A DNA stretch of 64,000 nucleotides from Peptoniphilus vaginalis (GTDB lineage Bacteria; Bacillota; Clostridia; Tissierellales; Peptoniphilaceae): NCBI RefSeq assembly GCF_900176605.1, contig NZ_FXLP01000004.1:558001-622000 (forward strand), read 5' to 3'. Shown piece after piece: positions 54,359-62,788 of the stretch (the stretch's first letter is position 1; each line of letters opens with the position of its first letter). Made by a program: the position numbers and the translations under genes. The notes beneath the pieces are model-generated. The model was not told where the DNA came from. It saw only the letters and a program-made list of their open reading frames with translations, and ran no database searches.

Positions 54359-54362
54359 GAAA

Positions 54363-55199
54363 TTGATAAAGAATAAGGACTTATTAAAACTTTCAAACTT
54401 AATAAAAGAAAACAAATTTGTTGACTTTAAAGATGGTGAATTAAAAGTTGGAGTGGATCTTGGAACTGCAAATATTGTACTCGTTGTTACAGATGTGAAT
54501 GACAACCCAATCGCAGGTTTAATTAGACGTTCCAAGGTTGTAAGGGATGGAATTGTTGTTGACTACTTAGAAGCAATAAAAATTGTCAAGGATTTAAAAG
54601 AAGAGCTAGAAAAATTACTAAATGTAGAGCTTATATATGCAGCTTGTGCTATACCACCAGGAATTGATCCTAGGAGTGTAAAAGCTATATCTAACGTTGT
54701 TGAGTCAGCTGGTTTTATAGTTACAAACATAATTGATGAGCCAACAGCAGCTGCGAAAACATTGAGAATAAAAAATGGTGCAATTGTTGATTTAGGCGGA
54801 GGAACAACTGGGATAAGTTTGATGAGAGATGGGAATGTTATAGGAACATGGGATGAACCAACAGGTGGCCATCACATGAACTTAACGATAGCTGGATACT
54901 ATAATATAGGCATAGATGAGGCAGAAGAATTAAAAATAAAATCTAATAGTAGAGAAATATTAACTATAGTAAAGCCAGTTTTAGAAAAAATGGCGATTAT
55001 AGTAAAAAATGTGTTGGTTAATAAAGATGTACAGGCCTTATATTTAGTTGGAGGAGCTTCAAATTTTGACGGAATAGAAGATTTATTTGAGAAAATAACT
55101 GGGATAAAAACTTATAGAAGCGAAGAAGCTTTATTGGTAACACCCTTAGGTATTTCAAAAAGTTGTATTGGAGGAAAATATGGAAAACAACATGATTGA
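54363..55199 (+). CDS. eutJ: EutJ-like actin-fold ATPase
   Basis: 278 residues, same length as Escherichia coli EutJ. Actin/Hsp70 fold: phosphate 1 GVDLGTANIVLVVTD, connect and phosphate 2 AIVDLGGGTTGISL, adenosine motif LVGGASNFDGIED; IIDEPTAAAKTL is typical. Thought to be a chaperone or reactivation-like factor of microcompartments; precise role not known. TTG start at 54363 behind TAGGTGAGAAA. Overlaps the next gene by 20 bases. Confidence 0.9.
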   Translation: MIKNKDLLKLSNLIKENKFVDFKDGELKVGVDLGTANIVLVVTDVNDNPIAGLIRRSKVVRDGIVVDYLEAIKIVKDLKEELEKLLNVELIYAACAIPPGIDPRSVKAISNVVESAGFIVTNIIDEPTAAAKTLRIKNGAIVDLGGGTTGISLMRDGNVIGTWDEPTGGHHMNLTIAGYYNIGIDEAEELKIKSNSREILTIVKPVLEKMAIIVKNVLVNKDVQALYLVGGASNFDGIEDLFEKITGIKTYRSEEALLVTPLGISKSCIGGKYGKQHD

Positions 55200-56592
55200 T
55201 GAAGTCATAAAACAAGTAATTGAAGAATTAAAAAAAGAAGGAAGTATAAATAATTCATTTGAAAGTTGTCAAACAAATTACGGAGTTTTTGACAATATGG
55301 ATGAAGCAATCGAAGCAGCAGATAAGGCCCAAAAACAACTTTATGATCTTTCGATTGACGAAAGAGATAGATTTGCAGATATTATAAGAGAGACAGTTTT
55401 AAAAGAAGAGAATTTACAACTTCTTTCAAATATGGCTGTTGAAGAAACTAAAATTGGAAGAGTTAGTGACAAGGTAATAAAAAATAGAGTAGCTGCAATA
55501 AAAACTCCAGGGAAAGAAGATTTGAGGACAAATGCATTAACAGGGTCAAATGGTCTTATGATTGAAGAATATTGTCCTTTTGGGGTTATAGGATCTATTA
55601 CACCAACTACTAATCCAACAGAAACTATAATATCAAATTCAATTTCAATGATAGTTGGTGGTAATTCTGTTGTGTTTTCACCACATCCTCGTGCAAAAGA
55701 AACTTCAATAACTCTTATTCAAATGCTTAATCAAGCTCTAGTAGCAGGTGGAGCACCTGCTAATTTAATAACCATGGTGAGAGAACCATCTATTGAGGCT
55801 ACTAATATTATGATGAACCATCCTAAGGTCAGACTTCTTGTAGCAACAGGTGGTCCTGGAATTGTTAAGACAGTTCTTTCATCTGGCAAAAAAGCAATAG
55901 GAGCAGGAGCTGGTAATCCACCTGTTGTTGTTGATGAAACCGCAGATATTGAAAAAGCTGCAAAAGACATCGTTAATGGAGCATGTTTTGATAACAATGT
56001 ACCTTGTATAGCAGAAAAGGAAGTTTTTGTAGTTGAATCTCAAATTGATAATTTGATCTATTATATGAAAAATAATGGTGCATATTTATTGACATCTGAA
56101 AATGATATAAGAAATCTTGATAACACTGTTAGTCAAGAAAATGGAAAACCAAAGACTGAATTTGTAGGAAAAGATGCAAAATACATTTTAAGTAAAATTG
56201 GAATTGAAGTTTCAGATGATATAAGGCTTATTATTTTTAAAGCAAACAAAGAGGATCACTTAGTAACTGAAGAAATGATGATGCCAATATTACCTATAGT
56301 TCCTGTTCCTAATGTTGATGAGGCAATAGAGTGTGCACATAAGGCGGAACATGGAAATAGACATACTGCAATAATGCACTCAAAAAATGTTGACAAATTA
56401 TCAAAAATGGCAAAACTTTTAGAATGTACAATTTTTGTAAAGAACGCACCTTCATATTCTGGGATTGGTGTTGGTGGAGAGGGCTCTACTACTTTTACAA
56501 TTGCCGGTCCTACTGGTGAAGGTATAACAAGTGCTAAGAGTTTTTGTAGAATAAGAAGATGTGTAATTAAAGATTCATTTAGCATTAGATAA
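55180..56592 (+). CDS. pduP: CoA-acylating aldehyde dehydrogenase PduP/EutE type, with targeting peptide
   Basis: 470 residues. Catalytic C276 in FDNNVPCIAEKEVFVVE, the canonical PduP/EutE motif; ITPTTNPTETIISN, SPHPRAKETS, VATGGPGIVKTVLSS, AGNPPVVVDE and GEGITSAKSFCRIRRCV. The first 20 residues (MIDEVIKQVIEELKKEG) form the amphipathic helix that sends enzymes into the shell, followed by a linker. ATG 55180 is set by TTGGAGGAAAAT. Last gene of the operon; a strong terminator follows. Confidence 0.94.
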   Translation: MENNMIDEVIKQVIEELKKEGSINNSFESCQTNYGVFDNMDEAIEAADKAQKQLYDLSIDERDRFADIIRETVLKEENLQLLSNMAVEETKIGRVSDKVIKNRVAAIKTPGKEDLRTNALTGSNGLMIEEYCPFGVIGSITPTTNPTETIISNSISMIVGGNSVVFSPHPRAKETSITLIQMLNQALVAGGAPANLITMVREPSIEATNIMMNHPKVRLLVATGGPGIVKTVLSSGKKAIGAGAGNPPVVVDETADIEKAAKDIVNGACFDNNVPCIAEKEVFVVESQIDNLIYYMKNNGAYLLTSENDIRNLDNTVSQENGKPKTEFVGKDAKYILSKIGIEVSDDIRLIIFKANKEDHLVTEEMMMPILPIVPVPNVDEAIECAHKAEHGNRHTAIMHSKNVDKLSKMAKLLECTIFVKNAPSYSGIGVGGEGSTTFTIAGPTGEGITSAKSFCRIRRCVIKDSFSIR

Positions 56593-56624
56593 AATAGAAA
56601 AACAAAAAATATATATTTATTTAG

Positions 56625-56660
56625 AAACCCCTAAATTTTTGAGATTTAGGGGTTTGTTAT
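56625..56660. terminator. Bidirectional terminator at the right end of the island
   Basis: Perfect 12-bp stem AAACCCCTAAAT/ATTTAGGGGTTT with a 7-base loop. It separates the microcompartment operon from the converging thrCB gene. Confidence 0.85.
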
Positions 56661-56689
56661 ATAAACATGAATTAAATTAAGTCAAATTT

Positions 56690-58984
56690 TTAAATTATAA
56701 AGGCGCCTTTTTTATCTATATTAAGTCTCACGACTTCATAAGAATTTGAGAGTTTATCTAGTTTATTTTTGATTTCGTCTTCTGATGTTTTGTCGCTTGC
56801 CTTTAAGACTACCATTATTGTTGAGCCAGCACCACTTAGGTAGTGACCAAGGGCCTTACTGTCATCAATTATTTTTTCAATTTCATTAATTTCTGGAATT
56901 AGTTTTAACCTGTAGGGTTCGTGAATTTTGTCATCAAGGGCAACTTTTAAGTTTTCTTCGTCGCCAGAGATAAGTGACAAGATTACCATAGAAAGCCTTG
57001 AAAGATTAAAGACAGCATCTTCTTTTGAGTAAGTCCTTGGCAAGACATCTCTTGCTTCCTTTGTAGGGAGTTTGAAGTCAGAAATGATTGCCAAGAATTT
57101 AAAATTATTTGAAATTTCAAATTTTTCTACATAGACTTGGTCCTCTTTTAAGATTGATGCCACAGCATTGCCAAAAATTGTTGGAGCCACATTATCTGGA
57201 TGACCTTCCATCTTTGCTGCAATTTTTAAAATTTCCTTCTTGTCGAAGTCCTTCTTCATTACATCGAAGGCTGCCATAATACCCATGACAATGCAGGCAG
57301 CTGATGACCCAAGACCACGTGAAAGTGGAATGTTTGCGTCAATGTCAAAGTCCACTGGAAGAACTTCTTCATCGTAGAAGTCGAAGGCATACTTGTAGGC
57401 CTGGTAGATTAAATTTGTTTTTAAATTATTTTCAAATTCATCTTTATCATCAGTGACTTTAAACTCGCAAGTGTTGGATAAATCAAGGGCAAGGCCAAGG
57501 ACGTCAAAGCCAGGTCCAAGGTTGGCAGAAGTTGCTGGCACAGAAATTCTCTTGCCACGTTTTGCAAATTTTAAAACTTCTTCTTCAATTTCATCTTTTT
57601 GAATTTTTGTCTTGTGAATAATTTTTTTATTTTTTAATTTTTTAATTTCAGATGGAATTTTTACCCCAGTTTTTTCGTGAAGGATATTAGTATTTTCGAA
57701 CTCGTCATCTGAAAGATTTTCTCCCAAAGCTTCAAGGACTGTTGAAGAAAACTTGTAGGGACTTGCAGTTGATAAGATTACAGTCTTTTCAAGTCCAAGC
57801 TTGTCTACAATATTTTTTGCAACTCCTGTGTGGGGGTCCATTAAATAATTTTCTTCTTCAAAGGCCTTCTTTATTGCATTTTTTGTTTCTTCTTCATTGG
57901 CATAGCCACACAAGAATTCCTTGAAGTCTCCTTTGAATTCAAAGACTCCCTTGTCCCTTAGATCTTCCATCTTTTCTTTCACTATAGCATCTGATGACTT
58001 GTGGAAGATTAATCTCTCAAGATTTGATGAAACTAAGATGTCCATAGATGGAGAAATTGTCTTTACGAGGTCCCTATTGGCATCGTATCTTCCAGTTGTG
58101 AAGAAGTCTGTCAAAACATTGTTGTCATTTGATGCAATGACAAGCTTGTCAATTGGTAGACCCATTTCCTTGGCATAATAGCCAGCCAAGATATCTCCAA
58201 AGTTACCTGTTGGGACGCAGTAGGAGATTTTTTCGCCGCCAGATATTTTTTTATTTTTAACTAAGTCTGCATAGGAATAAAAATAGTAAACAATTTGGGG
58301 AAGGAGCCTGCCAATGTTAATGGAGTTGGCAGAAGAAAGATAAATATTTTCTTTCTTAAGCTCTTCTTTTATCGAAGCATCGTTAAATATTTTTTTTACA
58401 GCAGATTGAGCATCGTCAAAGTTGCCGTCAATGGAAATAACTTTTGAATTTAAAGAACCTGTTGTATCCATTTGAGCCTTTTGGATGGAGCTCACACCTT
58501 CTGTTGGGTATAAGACCAAGATGTCAATGTCCTCTGTGTTGTAAAAACCTTCTAGGGCAGCCTTGCCTGTGTCCCCTGATGTTGCAGTTAAGATTAATGT
58601 CTTGTCCTTGATGCCAAGAGATTTTTTGGCGTAAGCCAAGAGGTTTGGAAGAAGGCAAAGGGCAAAGTCCTTAAAGGCAGAAGTCCTGCCATGATAAAGC
58701 TCTAGGTAAAAATCCTTTTGGTAAGACACTTTTGCAATTTCATCTTCAAAGGAAGCGTAGGATTTTTCTATAATCTTTAACAAGTCCTTCTTGTCAAAGT
58801 CTGTAAGATATAATGAAAGAATTTTGTGGGCCAAGTCTGTATAAGATAGGTCTAAGTTTTCCATTATGTCAAAGGCAGGGAAGGATTCTGGGACAAAGAG
58901 GCCGCCATCTTCAGAGATTCCCTTTACAATGGCTTCTCTGCCAGAAATTTTTAAATTTGAATTTCTTGTTGATAAAAATTTCAT
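56690..58984 (-). CDS. thrC-thrB: Fused threonine synthase / homoserine kinase
   Basis: 764 residues. Residues 1-455: threonine synthase, PLP lysine in HGRTSAFKDFALCLLP, SGDTGKAALEGF, VPTGNFGDILAGYYAK and ending ILSTASPYKFSSTVLEAL. Residues 480-764: homoserine kinase of the GHMP family, VPATSANLGPGFDVLGLAL, PLSRGLGSSAACIVMGIMAA and SGAGSTIMV. A Lys/Glu-rich linker joins them. The two enzymes do consecutive steps, homoserine to O-phosphohomoserine to threonine, although the domain order is reversed. Overlaps hom by 4 bases. Confidence 0.94.
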   Translation of the reverse strand: MKFLSTRNSNLKISGREAIVKGISEDGGLFVPESFPAFDIMENLDLSYTDLAHKILSLYLTDFDKKDLLKIIEKSYASFEDEIAKVSYQKDFYLELYHGRTSAFKDFALCLLPNLLAYAKKSLGIKDKTLILTATSGDTGKAALEGFYNTEDIDILVLYPTEGVSSIQKAQMDTTGSLNSKVISIDGNFDDAQSAVKKIFNDASIKEELKKENIYLSSANSINIGRLLPQIVYYFYSYADLVKNKKISGGEKISYCVPTGNFGDILAGYYAKEMGLPIDKLVIASNDNNVLTDFFTTGRYDANRDLVKTISPSMDILVSSNLERLIFHKSSDAIVKEKMEDLRDKGVFEFKGDFKEFLCGYANEEETKNAIKKAFEEENYLMDPHTGVAKNIVDKLGLEKTVILSTASPYKFSSTVLEALGENLSDDEFENTNILHEKTGVKIPSEIKKLKNKKIIHKTKIQKDEIEEEVLKFAKRGKRISVPATSANLGPGFDVLGLALDLSNTCEFKVTDDKDEFENNLKTNLIYQAYKYAFDFYDEEVLPVDFDIDANIPLSRGLGSSAACIVMGIMAAFDVMKKDFDKKEILKIAAKMEGHPDNVAPTIFGNAVASILKEDQVYVEKFEISNNFKFLAIISDFKLPTKEARDVLPRTYSKEDAVFNLSRLSMVILSLISGDEENLKVALDDKIHEPYRLKLIPEINEIEKIIDDSKALGHYLSGAGSTIMVVLKASDKTSEDEIKNKLDKLSNSYEVVRLNIDKKGAFII

Positions 58985-60162
58985 AGGTCCTCCTCAATCT
59001 CTGCCAAGAAAACTTTTGAAAGGTCTCCAAGGGCATCACGCAAGTCATCAAGAGAAACTTCCTTTGTTACTATTAAGTGTTGGTCGCCTAGGACTTTTTC
59101 TTCTTCAATTAAATCTTTTAATTTTTCTGCAAGCTCACAAGTCCTTACATAAAATTTATTCTTTAAATTATTTTTAACTTCATGAGTATTGCCTGCGTCA
59201 TAAAAAGTTTTGATTTCTCTTTTCGCAAGAACTCTCAAGAGGTCACGCATTACTGCATCGGCAGTTTCAAGCTTGCCTGCGCCAGGCCCCTTTAGCTCGT
59301 AGGCTGTGAAGTTTTCTCCCCAGACCTTAATGCCATTGGTGCCACCAAAAGTTTTTGCGAAGAAATTATCTTTTACAAATGTAGGGACTACAGAAATATT
59401 TATTTTGCCCTCAGCTAACTCTGACTTGGCAAGCAGTCTAATGGAGTAGCCCCTTTCCTTTGCAAAATCAAAATCAGATTTATTTACATTTTGAATGCCA
59501 AAAGTAAAAATTTCATCTTCATTTATTTTTGCATTGTAGATGAGAGAAGATAAAATCCTAATCTTTCTCATGGCATCAAAGCCACCAACATCAGCAGTAG
59601 GATCAGCCTCAGCATAGCCAAGCTCTTGGGCTTCTCTTAGGGCCTCGCCATAGGAGGAGCCTTCCACTTCCATCTTTGAAAGGATGTAGTTGGAAGTCCC
59701 ATTTAAAATCCCTTGGACCCTATTCATATCGCTGAAGAAGGTCTCTTCCATAAGAGGATGGATTACTGGAATGGCACCAGCGACTGCAGCCTCGTAGGAG
59801 AAGAAAATATTCTCTTCTCTTGCAAGCTCATTTAATTCTTCAAAGTATTTTGAAACCACAGCCTTGTTGGCAGTGACAATATTTTTGCCAGCCTTCATAA
59901 GTCTTACAATTCTTTCATGAGTTTCTTCAAGACTTGAAGTCACATCAATAACTGTATCCACATCAGAATTTAAAATTTCATCAAAATCATCTGTGAATGA
60001 AAGGCTCTCATCTAGTGGAGACCTTTTTTTATTTTTATTTCTAATTAAAACTTTTTCAATTTTTATATCAAAATTATTTTTTAAGAGGGCATCTTTCTTC
60101 TTGTATAAGATTTCTTCGACACCTGTTCCCACAGTGCCAAAGCCCATTATTGCAATTTTCAA
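58981..60162 (-). CDS. hom: Homoserine dehydrogenase
   Basis: 393 residues. Reduces aspartate semialdehyde to homoserine. NAD(P)-binding MGFGTVGTGVEEIL, TANKAVVSKYF, catalytic region GILNGTSNYILSKME and AEADPTADVGGFDA with the catalytic Lys downstream. A short C-terminal region remains in place of a full ACT domain. Start is TTG at 60162: it sits 6 bases after GGAGG and gives LKIAIMGFG; the open frame upstream runs into asd and is not used. One base from the asd stop. Confidence 0.92.
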   Translation of the reverse strand: MKIAIMGFGTVGTGVEEILYKKKDALLKNNFDIKIEKVLIRNKNKKRSPLDESLSFTDDFDEILNSDVDTVIDVTSSLEETHERIVRLMKAGKNIVTANKAVVSKYFEELNELAREENIFFSYEAAVAGAIPVIHPLMEETFFSDMNRVQGILNGTSNYILSKMEVEGSSYGEALREAQELGYAEADPTADVGGFDAMRKIRILSSLIYNAKINEDEIFTFGIQNVNKSDFDFAKERGYSIRLLAKSELAEGKINISVVPTFVKDNFFAKTFGGTNGIKVWGENFTAYELKGPGAGKLETADAVMRDLLRVLAKREIKTFYDAGNTHEVKNNLKNKFYVRTCELAEKLKDLIEEEKVLGDQHLIVTKEVSLDDLRDALGDLSKVFLAEIEEDL

Positions 60163-60163
60163 C

Positions 60164-61141
60164 TTAAACCTCCAAGACTTTTTCCGCAATTTGCACTGCG
60201 TTAGTTGCAGCTCCCTTCCTAATGTTGTCGGCACAAGACCATAGGTTTAGACCATTTTCCACAGTGAAGTCACGTCTAATTCTGCCAACAAAAACTTCAT
60301 TCTTGTCGGCTGCCATTAGGGGCATTGGATAAACTTCATTGGCAAGATCATCTTTAAGGACCATGCCAGGGTAGTCGGCGATGATTTTTTTTACATCTTC
60401 CACTTCAAAAGGCTTTTCCACTTCAACGTTAATGGAAATTGAGTGGGAGAACTTAACAGGCACACGAACGGTTGTTGCAGTAACAAGGATAGAGTCGTCG
60501 TGAAGAATTTTTTTAGTTTCGTTAATCATCTTCATTTCTTCCTTGGAGTAACCATTGTCTAAGAATACATCAATTTGTGGGATGCAGTTGTTCTTGATTG
60601 GATACTTGTAGGCAAGCTGAGTGCCTTCTTCCAAGTCAGAAATTCCCCTTATGCCAGAGCCAGAAACAGATTGGTAAGTTGAATAAATTACCCTCTTAAT
60701 CTTGTACTTATCGTGAATTGGTTTAAGTGGAAGTACAGATTGGATAGTAGAACAATTTGGGTTTGCAATAATTCCCTTGTTCATTTTAATATCTTCAGGA
60801 TTAATTTCTGGAACAACTAGGGGAACTTCTGGGTCCATCCTAAAGGCAGAGGAGTTGTCAACAACAGTTACTCCAGCCTTAGCTGCAATAGGAGCAAACT
60901 TTTCACTGACAGCACCACCAGCAGAGAAGAGGGCAATCTTGATGTCCCTTCCTTCAAAGGAATCTTCCTTTAATTCCTCAACAGTGTATTCCTTGCCACA
61001 ATATTCAATTTTTTTGCCAGCTGATTTTTTGGAGCTAAACAAGTATAAATTGTCTATTGGGAAATTTTCCTCACTTAAAACCTTTAACATCATACTTCCA
61101 ACAAGTCCAGTTGCACCTACAACTGCTACATTAACCTTCAT
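60164..61141 (-). CDS. asd: Aspartate-semialdehyde dehydrogenase
   Basis: 325 residues. Reduces aspartyl phosphate to the semialdehyde. NADP motif VAVVGATGLVGSMMLKVLSE, catalytic Cys in ANPNCSTIQSVLPLKPI, QSVSGSGIRG, and the catalytic His/Arg region VRVPVKFSHSISINVE. ATAAGGAGGACTAAAG precedes the ATG. 2 bases after lysC. Its product feeds Hom and lysine/DAP synthesis. Confidence 0.95.
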   Translation of the reverse strand: MKVNVAVVGATGLVGSMMLKVLSEENFPIDNLYLFSSKKSAGKKIEYCGKEYTVEELKEDSFEGRDIKIALFSAGGAVSEKFAPIAAKAGVTVVDNSSAFRMDPEVPLVVPEINPEDIKMNKGIIANPNCSTIQSVLPLKPIHDKYKIKRVIYSTYQSVSGSGIRGISDLEEGTQLAYKYPIKNNCIPQIDVFLDNGYSKEEMKMINETKKILHDDSILVTATTVRVPVKFSHSISINVEVEKPFEVEDVKKIIADYPGMVLKDDLANEVYPMPLMAADKNEVFVGRIRRDFTVENGLNLWSCADNIRKGAATNAVQIAEKVLEV

Positions 61142-61143
61142 CT

Positions 61144-62454
61144 TTAGTCCTCCTTATAAAATTCTCTATAAATTGCGCGTATCGCTTTTTCAAAATCCTG
61201 AGTTTCAACACCAATAATAATATTGATTTCGCTGGAACCCTGGCTAATCATCTTGATATTAATTCCTTCTCTGGCAAGGGCAGTGAAAGTCCTAGAAGAC
61301 ACACCCTTTTCATTTATCATCCCACGTCCAACAACGGCGATGAGGGAGATGTCCCTTTCCCAAGAAATATTGTCCACGTTTAAATAAATCTTTAGCTCTT
61401 CAAGAACCTTGTTTAGCTTTGGTGTGATAAAGGAATCTGCCACAAGGACAGAAACTGAGTCAATGCTTGAAGGCATATGTTCAATGGAAATGTCATTGGA
61501 CTCGAAAACTGTAGTTAGCTTTCTGAAAAAGTCCTTCTCGCTATTCATATTTATCTTTTCAAGATTTATTACAGTGAAATCTTTTTTGCCTGAGATACCA
61601 GTTAAAATATTTTTGTTTTTTATGTCGCACTTAGAAAGAATCAAAGTTCCTTCATCATTTGGGGCATTAGTATTTTTTATATTGATAGGAATGTTCTTGT
61701 CCCTAAGTGGGAAGATGGCCTCTTCGTGAAGAACCTTGGCTCCCATATAGGAAAGCTCCCTCAACTCCTTATAAGTAATTGAACCAATAGGGGATGGGTT
61801 CTTGACGATTTTTGGGTCTGCAACTAAGAAGCCAGACACATCAGTGAAGTTCTCATACATCTCTGCATCAAGAGCAGAGGCGATGACAGAACCTGTCACA
61901 TCAGACCCACCACGAGAAAAAGTTTTGACCTTGCCATCTTCCTTTTCCCCATAGAAGCCAGGCACAACAGCTCTTTCATATTGAGTGAGAATTCTTCTAA
62001 TGTTGTCCTCAGACTTTGGAAGATCCAAGACCCCGTTAGTGAAGGCAATCATATTTCTTGCATCCACAAAGTCAAAGCCAAGATAGGCTGCAAGGACTTG
62101 GGCACTTATGAACTCGCCACGGCTTATTACGAAGTCATAACTTGCTCCATTTGTGATTTCATCCTTGACCTCAGCAAGAATCTTATCAATGTCTATATCC
62201 AAAACAAGATCATCAACAATATTTTTATAAACATTCTCGATGATCTTGTAAACTTCATTAAAATTTAATTCGTGGGCACTTAGTTCGTGGCACATTGCTA
62301 GAAGGTCAGTGACCTTGTGGTTGTTGTTAACTCCCTTTCCAGGCGCAGAAACGACTATGTACTTTCTTGCTTCGTCTTCCAGTACAATATCCTTAACTTT
62401 TTTCAGTTGACGAGCATCAGCAAGTGAACTGCCACCAAATTTTGCGACTTTCAT
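61144..62454 (-). CDS. lysC: Aspartate kinase
   Basis: 436 residues. First step of the aspartate family. N-terminal VAKFGGSSLADARQLKKV, FVISRGEFISAQVLAAYLGF and TFSRGGSDVTGSVIASALDA form the kinase core. The C-terminal part has two ACT units (SVLVADSFITPK, GMINEKGVSSRTFTALAREG with SQGSSEINIIIGV), so threonine or lysine feedback is expected. AAAAAGGAGAAAAAG precedes the ATG. First gene of lysC-asd-hom-thrCB. Confidence 0.95.
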   Translation of the reverse strand: MKVAKFGGSSLADARQLKKVKDIVLEDEARKYIVVSAPGKGVNNNHKVTDLLAMCHELSAHELNFNEVYKIIENVYKNIVDDLVLDIDIDKILAEVKDEITNGASYDFVISRGEFISAQVLAAYLGFDFVDARNMIAFTNGVLDLPKSEDNIRRILTQYERAVVPGFYGEKEDGKVKTFSRGGSDVTGSVIASALDAEMYENFTDVSGFLVADPKIVKNPSPIGSITYKELRELSYMGAKVLHEEAIFPLRDKNIPINIKNTNAPNDEGTLILSKCDIKNKNILTGISGKKDFTVINLEKINMNSEKDFFRKLTTVFESNDISIEHMPSSIDSVSVLVADSFITPKLNKVLEELKIYLNVDNISWERDISLIAVVGRGMINEKGVSSRTFTALAREGINIKMISQGSSEINIIIGVETQDFEKAIRAIYREFYKED

Positions 62455-62624
62455 CTTTTTCTCCTTTTTGTAAAATTAATAAAAAACTTTTAACACAATA
62501 AAAATTGCCAAGTGAATAAGAATTATTTAATCAATCAAAACTACTTAGTAATAAAAAATTAAAAAATTAAACTTACAAAACAATCTCATAAATATAAGTA
62601 AAAATGTTAAAAGTAATTTTTTCG
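62455..62624 (-). other. AT-rich leader of the lysC operon
   Basis: About 165 transcribed bases between promoter and lysC. I find no lysine riboswitch, T-box or leader peptide; only the ribosome site stands out. Confidence 0.5.
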
Positions 62625-62653
62625 ATTATACAATTATTTAGCCCAGTTGTCAA
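62625..62653 (-). promoter_or_regulatory. Consensus promoter of the lysC-asd-hom-thrCB operon
   Basis: On the minus strand TTGACA (62653-62648), 17-base spacer, TATAAT (62630-62625): a perfect consensus at ideal spacing. Confidence 0.9.
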
Positions 62654-62737
62654 TTAGAAGGGACTTAGTAAGGTAGGGAAAAGAAGGATAACACAAAAAA
62701 TTTAACAAGAGGACAGAGAGAACAAAAATTTAAAATT

Positions 62738-62766
62738 TGAAAAAAAAGGCCGAGTGAACTCGACCT
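62738..62766 (-). terminator. Rho-independent terminator of the P-type ATPase gene
   Basis: On the minus strand stem GGTCGAGT/ACTCGGCC followed by eight T. Confidence 0.85.
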
Positions 62767-62788
62767 AAATATTCGTAAGCTATTAAAT

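Noticed and set aside
62455-62624. Lysine riboswitch or T-box before lysC
   Set aside because: The leader is almost pure A/T and lacks the conserved elements of both.
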